Source of the DNA: Pseudomonadota bacterium
Lineage (GTDB): Bacteria > Pseudomonadota > Alphaproteobacteria > Rhodospirillales > Magnetospirillaceae
Length of the DNA: 64,000 nucleotides
Reading direction: 5' to 3'
NCBI GenBank assembly: GCA_023426365.1
Contig: JAFAAW010000146.1
Coordinates: 1 to 64,000, forward strand
Shown here: positions 31,575 through 38,770 of the stretch, piece after piece
Layout: each line of letters begins with the position of its first letter
How positions within the stretch are numbered: the first letter of the stretch is position 1
Notes under the pieces: model-generated
Databases searched by the model: none
The model's input: only the letters and a program-made list of their open reading frames with translations
What the model was told of the DNA's origin: nothing
Made by a program: the position numbers and the translations under genes

Positions 31575-31688
31575 TGAAAAATCCGTTTCTACTGGAGGCT
31601 TCGACAGCTATAACACCTTCGCCACAATGGCATCGGGACCCAACGACAACCACTTTCCTATAGTGGGCGAAAAAGGAAGTCGCACACC

Positions 31689-32018
31689 ATGACTATGTTC
31701 GACGACCGCGAGAAGGCGTTCGAAGCGAAGTACCGGCTGGACCAGGAAACGCAATTCAAGGTCAACATCCGCCGGGACAAGCTGCTGGGGATGTGGGCCG
31801 CCGAGCATCTGGGGCTGTCGGGCGACGCCGCCAAGGCCTATGCCCTGTCGGTGGTCGATGCCGAATTCACCGAACCCGACCACGATGCCAGCCACAAGGT
31901 GGTCCGTGATTTCGCCGCCAAGGGCGTCGCCCTGGACGAGGCCCAGGTGAAGAAGGAAATGGCGCGTCTGGCCGAAGTCGCCCGCGCCCAGATCACCGAA
32001 GAGATCATCAAGAAGTAA
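31689..32018 (+). CDS. F1-ATPase inhibitor subunit zeta (DUF1476)
   Basis: This is a 109-residue, mainly helical protein of the DUF1476 family, identified in Paracoccus and relatives as the zeta subunit that blocks ATP hydrolysis by the F1-ATPase. The N-terminal inhibitory segment starts MTMFDDREKAFEAKY, the typical family beginning. In many alphaproteobacteria this gene sits next to purine genes, as it does here (purC on one side, purB on the other), but on the opposite strand. GGAA precedes the ATG at a rather long distance; the second Met (31695) is possible. An intrinsic terminator follows. Confidence 0.93.
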   Translation: MTMFDDREKAFEAKYRLDQETQFKVNIRRDKLLGMWAAEHLGLSGDAAKAYALSVVDAEFTEPDHDASHKVVRDFAAKGVALDEAQVKKEMARLAEVARAQITEEIIKK

Positions 32019-32047
32019 GGCGTGCCGCGCGCCCTTCCGAATGCAAG

Positions 32048-32076
32048 AAAGGCCGGGGAGCGATCCCCGGCCTTTT
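32048..32076. terminator. Bidirectional intrinsic terminator
   Basis: A 12-bp stem (AAAGGCCGGGGA / TCCCCGGCCTTT) with loop GCGA and a T-run lies between the convergent ATPase-inhibitor and purB genes. Confidence 0.88.
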
Positions 32077-32133
32077 CGTTTGCGTTTGCCCGCGCCTCCC
32101 CCTTCCCGCGAAGGGGGAGTGCCCGGCCGGCCG

Positions 32134-33471
32134 TCAGGCGCGGCCGAAGACGCGGCGGTAGATGGTGTCCACGTGCTTGGTGTGGTAGCCCAGGTCGAAC
32201 AGGTCCTCGATCTGGGCGGGCGTCAGCGCCTTGGTCACGTCGCCGTCAGCCTTGAGGCCGGCCAGGAACATGCCCTTGGTTTCCTTGCCCTCGCCGGCGG
32301 CGTCCCACACCTTCATGGCGTTGCGCTGGACCAGGCGGTAGGCATCCTCGCGCGAGACACCGGCCTGGGTCAGGGCCAGCAGGACGCGCTGCGAGAAGAT
32401 CAGGCCGCCCAACTGGTTCAGGTTGCGCTCCACCACGTCCGGATAGACCACCAGCTTGTCCACCACGTTGGTCAGGCGCGCCAGGGCGAAATCCAGGGTG
32501 ATGGTGGCGTCGGGGCCGATATAGCGCTCGACCGAGGAATGCGAGATGTCGCGCTCGTGCCACAGGGCGACGTTTTCCATGGCCGGCACCACATAGGCGC
32601 GCACCATGCGGGCCAGACCGGTCAGGTTCTCGGTCAGCACCGGGTTGCGCTTGTGCGGCATGGCCGAGCTGCCCTTCTGGCCGGGCGAGAAATACTCCTC
32701 GGCCTCGCGCACTTCGGTGCGCTGCAGGTGGCGGATTTCCACGGCCACGCGCTCGATCGAGCTGGCGATGGTGCCCAGTGTCGCGAAGAACTGGGCATGG
32801 CGGTCGCGCGGGATCACCTGGGTGGACAGCGGCTCGGGCGCCAGGCCCAGCTTGGCGGCCACGTGCTCTTCCACGCGCGGGTCGATGTTGGCGAAGGTGC
32901 CCACCGCGCCCGAGATGGCGCAGGTGGCGATGTCCGCGCGCGCGGCCAGCAGGCGGGCCTTGTTGCGCTGGAACTCGGCGGCGAAGCCGGCGAATTTCAG
33001 GCCGATGGTGACCGGCTCGGCGTGGATGCCGTGGCTGCGGCCCATGCAGGCCAGGTCCTTGTATTCGAACGCCCGGCGCTCAAGGGCGGCCAGCAGCGCG
33101 TCGATATCGGCCAGCAGGATGTCGGTGGCCTGGACCAACTGCACGTTCAGGCAGGTATCCAGCACGTCCGACGAGGTCATGCCCTGGTGCACGAAGCGCG
33201 AATCGGGGCCGATATGCTCGGCCAGTTCGGTCAGGAAGGCGATGACGTCATGCTTGGTCTCGGCCTCGATGGCGTCGATGCGGGCGATGCGCTCGGGCGT
33301 ATAGGGCTTGTCGCCGTTGGCCCACACCGCCTTGGCGGATTCCTTGGGGATCACGCCCAGTTCGGCCAGCGCGTCGCAGGCATGCGCCTCGATGCGGAAC
33401 CAGATGTTGAACTTGTTGGCGGGCTCCCAGATAGCGGTCATCTGGGGGCGGGAATAACGCGGAATCGACAT
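32134..33471 (-). CDS. purB: Adenylosuccinate lyase
   Basis: This 445-residue lyase releases fumarate from SAICAR and from adenylosuccinate, so it acts twice in AMP synthesis. The catalytic segments are GMTSSDVLDT (Ser/His region), GRSHGIHAEP (general acid His) and the flexible signature loop GSSAMPHKRNP with its catalytic Ser. MSIPRYSRP is the usual alphaproteobacterial N-terminus, and GAGG lies seven bases before the ATG. It is downstream of the MarR gene and separated from purC by two other genes. Confidence 0.97.
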   Translation of the reverse strand: MSIPRYSRPQMTAIWEPANKFNIWFRIEAHACDALAELGVIPKESAKAVWANGDKPYTPERIARIDAIEAETKHDVIAFLTELAEHIGPDSRFVHQGMTSSDVLDTCLNVQLVQATDILLADIDALLAALERRAFEYKDLACMGRSHGIHAEPVTIGLKFAGFAAEFQRNKARLLAARADIATCAISGAVGTFANIDPRVEEHVAAKLGLAPEPLSTQVIPRDRHAQFFATLGTIASSIERVAVEIRHLQRTEVREAEEYFSPGQKGSSAMPHKRNPVLTENLTGLARMVRAYVVPAMENVALWHERDISHSSVERYIGPDATITLDFALARLTNVVDKLVVYPDVVERNLNQLGGLIFSQRVLLALTQAGVSREDAYRLVQRNAMKVWDAAGEGKETKGMFLAGLKADGDVTKALTPAQIEDLFDLGYHTKHVDTIYRRVFGRA

Positions 33472-33559
33472 CGACGGGCCTCAGGCTGCGGGCGATCGGA
33501 AAGGGGGGTTATGGCAAAAAAACCATGGCCTTGCAAAGGCATTGCCGCATGTGCGCAAA

Positions 33560-33590
33560 CAAAAAACCCGCCGGGCGGGCGCTCGGCGGG
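33560..33590 (-). terminator. Intrinsic terminator after the MarR gene
   Basis: On the minus strand a stem CCCGCCG / CGGCGGG with a 10-base loop is followed by six T. It ends transcription of the MarR-type gene before purB. Confidence 0.8.
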
Positions 33591-33623
33591 GTGATGGGCG
33601 GCCGCCCGCGACGGCGGGCGCCG

Positions 33624-34088
33624 TCACAGCGGGCGGGGGCGGCCGTAATGGATGAAGTCGGTCCAGGTGCGCTCGACCCGCTGCATGGTGGCGACCGTGG
33701 TGTCCAGGGCGCGGGCGGTGTCCTCGCTGCCGCCCAGCGTTTCCGCCAGATCGTTCTGCAGCTTGCGGACGGCGTTGCACAGATCCAGGCCCTTCTGGGT
33801 CAGCTTCAGGCGCACCGAGCGGCGGTCGTGCGGCGAGCGTTCCTGCGTCAGATAGGCCGCTTCGGTCAGCGCCTTGATATTGTAGGAAACGTTCGACCCC
33901 TGGTAATAGCCGCGATCCTTGAGGTCGCGGATGACCACTTCGTTCTCGCCGATATTGTAGAGCAGCAGCGCCTGGACGGCATTGATGTCCTCGACGTTCA
34001 GCCGCCGCAATTCCGTACGCAGGACGTCCAGAAAATGGCGGTGCAGTCGTTCGATCAGGCGGACGATATCGAAATAGGGCTGGATCAT
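33624..34088 (-). CDS. MarR-family regulator, LdtR-like
   Basis: This 154-residue winged-helix regulator resembles the alphaproteobacterial LdtR group of MarR proteins. It starts MIQPYFDIVRLIERLHRHFLDV and has a recognition region around YYQGSNVSYNIKAL and a wing with RSPHDRRSVRLKLT (DRR motif). LdtR proteins control cell-wall L,D-transpeptidase and stress genes in Liberibacter and Rhizobiales; the local target is unknown. ATG 34088 is used because family members begin here. It is divergent from the ParA gene across an AT-rich 164-base region that should hold both promoters. Confidence 0.9.
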   Translation of the reverse strand: MIQPYFDIVRLIERLHRHFLDVLRTELRRLNVEDINAVQALLLYNIGENEVVIRDLKDRGYYQGSNVSYNIKALTEAAYLTQERSPHDRRSVRLKLTQKGLDLCNAVRKLQNDLAETLGGSEDTARALDTTVATMQRVERTWTDFIHYGRPRPL

Positions 34089-34252
34089 AGCGCGAGAGTA
34101 TAGGGTCAACCCGGGTGATCAACAACAGGGTTTTTCCAATATTTGAACAAAATGTAACAAAACTGCGAGCGAACAATGCGCGGCGGGGAATTGTGCGCTG
34201 TGGCGGCGGATTGTAATGTGCGGTTTTCTCCTTACGGCCACAGGGGGGTGGC

Positions 34253-35341
34253 ATGCGCGCCGAGGACACGGATCAGGACGCCCCGGCGGGGCCGCGCCCG
34301 CGGATCGTCACGGTTTTCAACCAGAAGGGCGGGGTGGGCAAGACCACCACGGCGGTGAACATCGCCGTGTGCCTGGCCGCCTTCGGCCGCCGGGTGGCGC
34401 TGATCGACCTGGACAGCCAAAGCAACGCCACCACCAATCTGGGCGTCACCCCGCCGGTGGCGACCGGCGCCTATCACCTGCTGACCGGCCGCGCCACCTT
34501 CGACGAGGCGCTGCGGCCGACCCCCTATGACGGCTTGCGTCTGGTGGGCGGGTCGGACGAGCTGGCCTGGGCCGACATCGAGCTGGCCTTGGGCGAGCAG
34601 CCCGAGGCCGCGCTGACCCGCGCGCTGGCCAAGGTGCCCGACGGGCTGGAGGTGATCGTGGTCGATTGCCCGCCGGCGCCCGGCATCGTCTCGGTCACCG
34701 CGCTGGTGGCGGCCGATGCGGTGGTGATGCCGGTGATGCCCAGCCCGCACGCCCTGGATGGCCTGCACAAGGCGTGGTGGAACGTGAACCGGGTCCGCGC
34801 CAAGTTCAATCAGGGCCTGGGCGGGATCAACATCCTGCTGACCATGACCGAAGACGGGGAAACCACCAAGCGGCTGAGCGAGGACATCATCGCCGAGTTC
34901 GGTCCGCGCGTCATGCCGGTGCTGGTGCCGCGCGACCCGGTGGTGATCGAGGCCGCCGACCGCGACCTGCCGGTGGCGGTGCTGGCTTCGGGGTCGGCGC
35001 CGGCGCGGGCCTATGTGCGGGTGGCGGAATTGCTGCTGGACCGCACCGGCGGCAGCGCCGAGGCGCGCGACGCCGCCCGCGCCCGCCTGGACCAATGGCA
35101 CGAGGGCGTGCCGCCGGCCGCCGCGCCGGTGGTGCGGGTCGGCGGCCCCGGCAAGCCGCCCGACCCCGGCTGGACCCGCGACGCCCGCCTGACCGCCATC
35201 GAGGCCGCCGCCATCACCGAGCCGCCGCTGCCGGGCAGCCGGGTGATCCAGGCCGTGCTGTGGATGACGGTGGGCGCCGTGCTGGGGGCGGCCTTGGCGG
35301 TGGCGGTGCTCAAGGGGCCTGACCTGCCGTTTCCGGTGTGA
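34253..35341 (+). CDS. Orphan ParA-type ATPase with C-terminal membrane helix
   Basis: This 362-residue deviant-Walker ATPase has Walker A KGGVGKTTT (about residues 24-32), ALIDLDSQSN (A' / switch I) and VIVVDCPPAPG (Walker B). This core is close to chromosomal and plasmid ParA and to cargo-positioning relatives. The unusual part is the C-terminus: after a Pro/Ala-rich linker (~285-325) comes a hydrophobic helix (about 331-354, VIQAVLWMTVGAVLGAAL), followed by only a few residues. No parB, parS or cargo gene is adjacent. A role in positioning an envelope structure is inferred. The last 32 bases overlap the convergent peroxiredoxin gene. Confidence 0.88.
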   Translation: MRAEDTDQDAPAGPRPRIVTVFNQKGGVGKTTTAVNIAVCLAAFGRRVALIDLDSQSNATTNLGVTPPVATGAYHLLTGRATFDEALRPTPYDGLRLVGGSDELAWADIELALGEQPEAALTRALAKVPDGLEVIVVDCPPAPGIVSVTALVAADAVVMPVMPSPHALDGLHKAWWNVNRVRAKFNQGLGGINILLTMTEDGETTKRLSEDIIAEFGPRVMPVLVPRDPVVIEAADRDLPVAVLASGSAPARAYVRVAELLLDRTGGSAEARDAARARLDQWHEGVPPAAAPVVRVGGPGKPPDPGWTRDARLTAIEAAAITEPPLPGSRVIQAVLWMTVGAVLGAALAVAVLKGPDLPFPV

Positions 35342-35867
35342 CCTTGGCCCTGTAGGACTTCAGCCAGGCCAGCATGGTATCGGCGTCGGACACCTCGAAC
35401 GGGTCGGACGGGCAATTGTCGTCGAAGCCCGGTTCGACGAACATCTTTTTGACCTCGCCATCCTCGATATAGGCGGCATAGCGCCAACTGCGCATGCCGA
35501 AGCCCAGGTTCGACTTGTCCACCAGCATGCCCATCTTGCGGGTGAACTCGCCATTGCCGTCGGGCAGGAGGAACACCTTGTCGGCGCCCTGGGTCTTGCC
35601 CCACTGGTACATGACGAAGGCGTCGTTGACCGACAGGCAGATGATGGCGTCCACCCCCAGCGCCCGGAACTCGTCGTACAGTTCCTCGTAGCGGGGCAGG
35701 TGGCTGGTGGAACAGGTGGGGGTGAACGCCCCGGGCAGGGAGAACAGGACCACCCGCTTGCCCTTGAACACCTCGTCCGACCCCAGGTCCTTCCATTCGA
35801 ACGGGTTGGGGCCGCCCAGCGCATCGTTGCGCACGCGGGTCTTGAACGTCACCTTGGGAACTTGCAT
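35310..35867 (-). CDS. Peroxiredoxin of the Prx5 type
   Basis: This 185-residue thiol peroxidase reduces hydrogen peroxide and alkyl peroxides. The peroxidatic Cys52 lies in PGAFTPTCS, the Prx5 hallmark, and a second Cys in DDNCPSDPFEVS (about residue 157) could resolve it. The remaining fold segments (VNDAFVMYQWGK, LLPDGNGEFTRKMGM, RSWRYAAYIEDG) fit the family of glutaredoxin-dependent Prx5 proteins. ATG 35867 has a strong GGAGGA site; an upstream start six codons earlier is less likely. The 3' end overlaps the ParA gene by 32 bases tail to tail. Confidence 0.93.
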   Translation of the reverse strand: MQVPKVTFKTRVRNDALGGPNPFEWKDLGSDEVFKGKRVVLFSLPGAFTPTCSTSHLPRYEELYDEFRALGVDAIICLSVNDAFVMYQWGKTQGADKVFLLPDGNGEFTRKMGMLVDKSNLGFGMRSWRYAAYIEDGEVKKMFVEPGFDDNCPSDPFEVSDADTMLAWLKSYRAKVTPETAGQAP

Positions 35868-35920
35868 GGCCTGTCCTCCGCGCATTGACGAAGGAAAACA
35901 GACGCCCGCCGTCCGGGTTC

Positions 35921-36637
35921 CTACAGCAGTCCGACGCTCTTGAAGCTGGTGTGGCCCCGCCGCCCGACGATCAGGTGATCATGCACGGCAATGCCCAGCG
36001 GGCGCAGGGCGTCGCGCACGGCGCGCGTCATCTCGATGTCGGCCTTGGACGGCGTGGGGTCGCCGCTGGGGTGGTTGTGGACCATGATGATGGCGCTGGC
36101 ATTCAGGTCGAGCGCGCGCTTGACCACCTCGCGCGGGTACAGCGGCGTGTGGTCCACCGTGCCTTCCTGCTGCAATTCGTCGGCGATCAGCATGTTCTTG
36201 CGGTCCAGGAACAGCAGGCGGAACTGCTCCTTGGGGCGCCGCGCCATGGCGGCGGTGCAGTAATCCAGCAGCGCGTCCCAACTGGAGATGACCGGTCGGT
36301 TGATCACCTTGCATTTCAGCATGCGCTGGGCGGCGTGCTCCACCACCTTCAAATAGGCGGCGGTGGTGGCGGAAACGCCGGAAAACGCCTCCAGCGCCTG
36401 GGGCGGGGCGGCCAGCACCTCGGCGAAGCCGCCGAATTCGTCGATCAGCTCCTTGGCCAGCTTCTTGGTGTCCTTGCGCGGGATCACGCTGGCCAGCAGC
36501 AGCTCCAGCACCTCGTAATCCGGCTGGGCGTCCGGTTCCGCCAAAAAGCGCTCGCGCAGGCGCTCGCGATGGCCCAGGTAATGGGGCTTGTCGTCGGCCT
36601 TGTCCTCAAGGCCGGGCAGGGCGGGGGCTGCGGTCAC
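35921..36637 (-). CDS. radC: RadC-family JAB/MPN domain protein
   Basis: This is a 238-residue RadC family member. An N-terminal helix-hairpin-helix-like region (~25-90, YEVLELLLASVIPRKDTKKLAK) is followed by a JAB domain with the metal motif HNHPSGDPTPSKAD near residue 195. The name suggests DNA repair, but the repair role of RadC has not been confirmed and the fold is that of a metalloprotease or deubiquitinase. The start is GTG 36637, overlapping the stop of the PadR-like gene (GTGA), so the two are translated together. A longer version starting at 36664 would overlap the upstream gene by 31 bases. Confidence 0.9.
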   Translation of the reverse strand: MTAAPALPGLEDKADDKPHYLGHRERLRERFLAEPDAQPDYEVLELLLASVIPRKDTKKLAKELIDEFGGFAEVLAAPPQALEAFSGVSATTAAYLKVVEHAAQRMLKCKVINRPVISSWDALLDYCTAAMARRPKEQFRLLFLDRKNMLIADELQQEGTVDHTPLYPREVVKRALDLNASAIIMVHNHPSGDPTPSKADIEMTRAVRDALRPLGIAVHDHLIVGRRGHTSFKSVGLL

Positions 36638-37179
36638 AGGCGGTTGTGGAAGTCTTCCAGCCACTCCAGCCGCAGTTCCAGCGTCTGGATGTCGTGGTCC
36701 AGCCAGTCGGTCAGGTGGCAGGGATCGGAATCGTTGGTGGCGAAGCTGCCGCGCAGGTCGATCAGGCGGGTCAGTTCGCCCTCCACCATCTCGATCAGCA
36801 GGTCGGCCTGGGCGCGCTGCTCGCCCGGCTCGAGCAGGTCGAGGAAACGCATCTTGAGCGCGATGATCAGCTTGGACAGGTCGGTGCCGGGGCGCAGCCG
36901 CGCGGTCAGCAGGGTCTTGAGGTCGCGCCGGCCGCTCGCGGTGATGCCCAGCAGCGCATCGTCCTCCATGCCCTGGCCGTCCAGGGCCTCGACCAGACCT
37001 TCATAGCGCAGCAGCTCGATCGAGGTGCCCATCAGGTCAAGCTGCGGGCCGGCCACGCGCGACAGGAAATGGCGCACGGACCCGGCCAGGGCGGAATAGC
37101 GCATGGGTTCGCGGGCGATGGTGCCCAGCGCGCACAGGCGTACGGCTTCCTTCGGCGTCAGCGTGTTGTCTGCGAACAT
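36634..37179 (-). CDS. PadR-like winged-helix protein
   Basis: This 181-residue protein has a PadR-like N-terminal winged helix (about residues 8-90; LCALGTIAREPMRYSAL, then LLRYEGLVEALDGQG and LGITASGRRDLKTLL) and a C-terminal helical dimerisation region (~110-181). It is thus probably a transcriptional regulator, though the match is less close than for textbook PadR proteins. AAAGGG precedes ATG 37179. It is coupled to radC downstream. A promoter with two nested inverted repeats lies just upstream, suggesting autoregulation or iron control. Confidence 0.7.
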   Translation of the reverse strand: MFADNTLTPKEAVRLCALGTIAREPMRYSALAGSVRHFLSRVAGPQLDLMGTSIELLRYEGLVEALDGQGMEDDALLGITASGRRDLKTLLTARLRPGTDLSKLIIALKMRFLDLLEPGEQRAQADLLIEMVEGELTRLIDLRGSFATNDSDPCHLTDWLDHDIQTLELRLEWLEDFHNRL

Positions 37180-37205
37180 GGTCGGTGCCCTTTCCCCGGC
37201 CTAAA

Positions 37206-37220
37206 TGCGAATCGTTCGCA
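37206..37220. promoter_or_regulatory. 15-bp palindrome TGCGAA-TCG-TTCGCA, Fur-like
   Basis: This perfect inverted repeat lies 27 bases upstream of the PadR-like start, right after its predicted -10. It agrees with the 7-1-7 Fur consensus TGATAATCATTATCA at 10 of 15 positions. It may be a Fur-type site or the PadR-like protein's own operator. Confidence 0.5.
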
Positions 37221-37221
37221 A

Positions 37222-37249
37222 CATATAATGCGGCGCATGCCGCTGTCCA
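37222..37249 (-). promoter_or_regulatory. Probable promoter of the PadR-radC operon
   Basis: On the minus strand TGGACA (37249-37244) and TATATG (37227-37222) are 16 bases apart. The spacer is almost filled by a second inverted repeat, GCGGC-GCAT-GCCGC (37230-37243). Together with the palindrome at 37206-37220 this is a typical repressible promoter. Confidence 0.55.
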
Positions 37250-37426
37250 GTGCCGCCATTATGGCAGAAGCCGCCCGTACAATCCAAGGCTGTCGCCGTG
37301 TCATCGCCATGGGCGCTGCCGGCCCGTCCCGGGCGCGCCCCGGCGCTGGCGTTCAGGCCACGCGGACGGACAGGGATGGGGAAGACAATCCCCGTTGACC
37401 CCTGCGGTCGCGGCCGTGTCCGGCGC

Positions 37427-38758
37427 TCAATAGGCCAGTTGGAAGCGCACGGGCTTGCCGACGGGATCGCCCACCAACTGGCCGTCCATCATCACCGGAT
37501 TGCCGCGCACGATGGTGCCCACCGGCCAGCCGGTGACACGGGTGCCGTCGAACGGGGTCCAGCCGCAGCGGCTGACGATCCACTGGTTGGTGATCACGCG
37601 TTCGGCCTTCATGTCCACCAGGGTGAAATCGGCGTCATAGCCGAGCGCGATGCGGCCCTTGCCGGCCAGATTGTAGATTCGCGCAGGCCCGGCCGAGGTC
37701 AGGTCCACCAACCGCTCCAGGCTCAGGCGGCCGGCATTGACGTGGTCCAGCATCAGCGGCACCAGCGTCTGCACGCCGGTCATGCCCGACGGCGATTGCG
37801 GATAGGGCTTGTCCTTTTCCTCGCGGGTGTGCGGGGCGTGGTCGCTGCCCAGCACGTCCACGGTGCCGTCGTTGATGGCCCGCCACAGGCCCTCGCGGTG
37901 ATGCGCCTCGCGGATCGGCGGGTTCATCTGGGCATAGGTGCCCAAGCGCTCGTAGCATTCGGGCGCGGTCAGCGTCAGGTGCTGGGGCGTGGTTTCCACC
38001 GTCACCAGATCCTTGTGGCCGGCCAGATAGGCCATTTCCTCGGCGGTGGTGACGTGCAGGACGTGGACGCGGCGCTTGGCCGCCTCGGCCAGCGCGACCA
38101 GGCGCCGGGTGGCGCGCAACGCGGTCTCGGCATCGCGCCAGACGTGGTGGGCGCGGGGGTGGCCGGCCTCGTCGGCGATGTGCTTGCGCTCGATCAGGCG
38201 GTATTCGTCCTCGCAATGCACGGCGACGCGGCGGAAGCCCTGGGCCAGCACGCGGGCCAGGGTTTCGTCGTCGCTGACCAGCAGGTTGCCGGTGCTGGAG
38301 CCCATGAACACCTTGATGCCGGCGCAGCCGGGAAGGCGCTCCCACTGGGCCAGATGATCGATGTTGTCGGCCGCCGCCCCCAGGAAGAAGGCGTGGTCGG
38401 TCCAGGTGCGGCCCTCGGCGCGCTTGAGCTTGTCCAGCAGCTCGGCGTCGGTGGTGGTGCCGGGCTTGGTGTTGGGCATCTCGAACACGGCGACCACGCC
38501 GCCCATGGCGGCGGCGGCGGTGCCGGTCGCCAGGTCCTCCTTGTGCTCCAGCCCCGGTTCGCGGAAATGCACCTGGGTGTCGATGACGCCGGGCAGCACA
38601 TGCAGGCCGGCCACGTCGATCTCGGCCCCGGCGCTGGCGGCGGCCAGCCCGCCCAGCGCCACGATGCGGCCGTCGCGGACGCCGATATCGGTCTGTTCGC
38701 GGCCGTTGGGCGTGACGACAATGCCACCCTTGAGGATCAGGTCATAGGTCTGGGACAT
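37427..38758 (-). CDS. pyrC: Dihydroorotase, class I, with a variant zinc motif
   Basis: This 443-residue amidohydrolase cyclises carbamoyl-aspartate in pyrimidine synthesis. Most catalytic positions are present: the carboxylated Lys in GIKVFMGSSTG, ligand His in VAVHCED and VLHVTT, and the Asp in GSDHAPHT. The first metal motif, however, reads DTQVHFREPG, so Gln62 replaces the first His of the usual D-x-H-x-H. The other His (64) is kept. This could be a lineage variant with altered metal binding, or a sign of another dihydropyrimidinase-like substrate. GGAG precedes the ATG. It is 12 bases after asnB and the last gene of a four-gene overlapping operon. Confidence 0.88.
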   Translation of the reverse strand: MSQTYDLILKGGIVVTPNGREQTDIGVRDGRIVALGGLAAASAGAEIDVAGLHVLPGVIDTQVHFREPGLEHKEDLATGTAAAAMGGVVAVFEMPNTKPGTTTDAELLDKLKRAEGRTWTDHAFFLGAAADNIDHLAQWERLPGCAGIKVFMGSSTGNLLVSDDETLARVLAQGFRRVAVHCEDEYRLIERKHIADEAGHPRAHHVWRDAETALRATRRLVALAEAAKRRVHVLHVTTAEEMAYLAGHKDLVTVETTPQHLTLTAPECYERLGTYAQMNPPIREAHHREGLWRAINDGTVDVLGSDHAPHTREEKDKPYPQSPSGMTGVQTLVPLMLDHVNAGRLSLERLVDLTSAGPARIYNLAGKGRIALGYDADFTLVDMKAERVITNQWIVSRCGWTPFDGTRVTGWPVGTIVRGNPVMMDGQLVGDPVGKPVRFQLAY

Positions 38759-38770
38759 CAGAGTTCTCCG

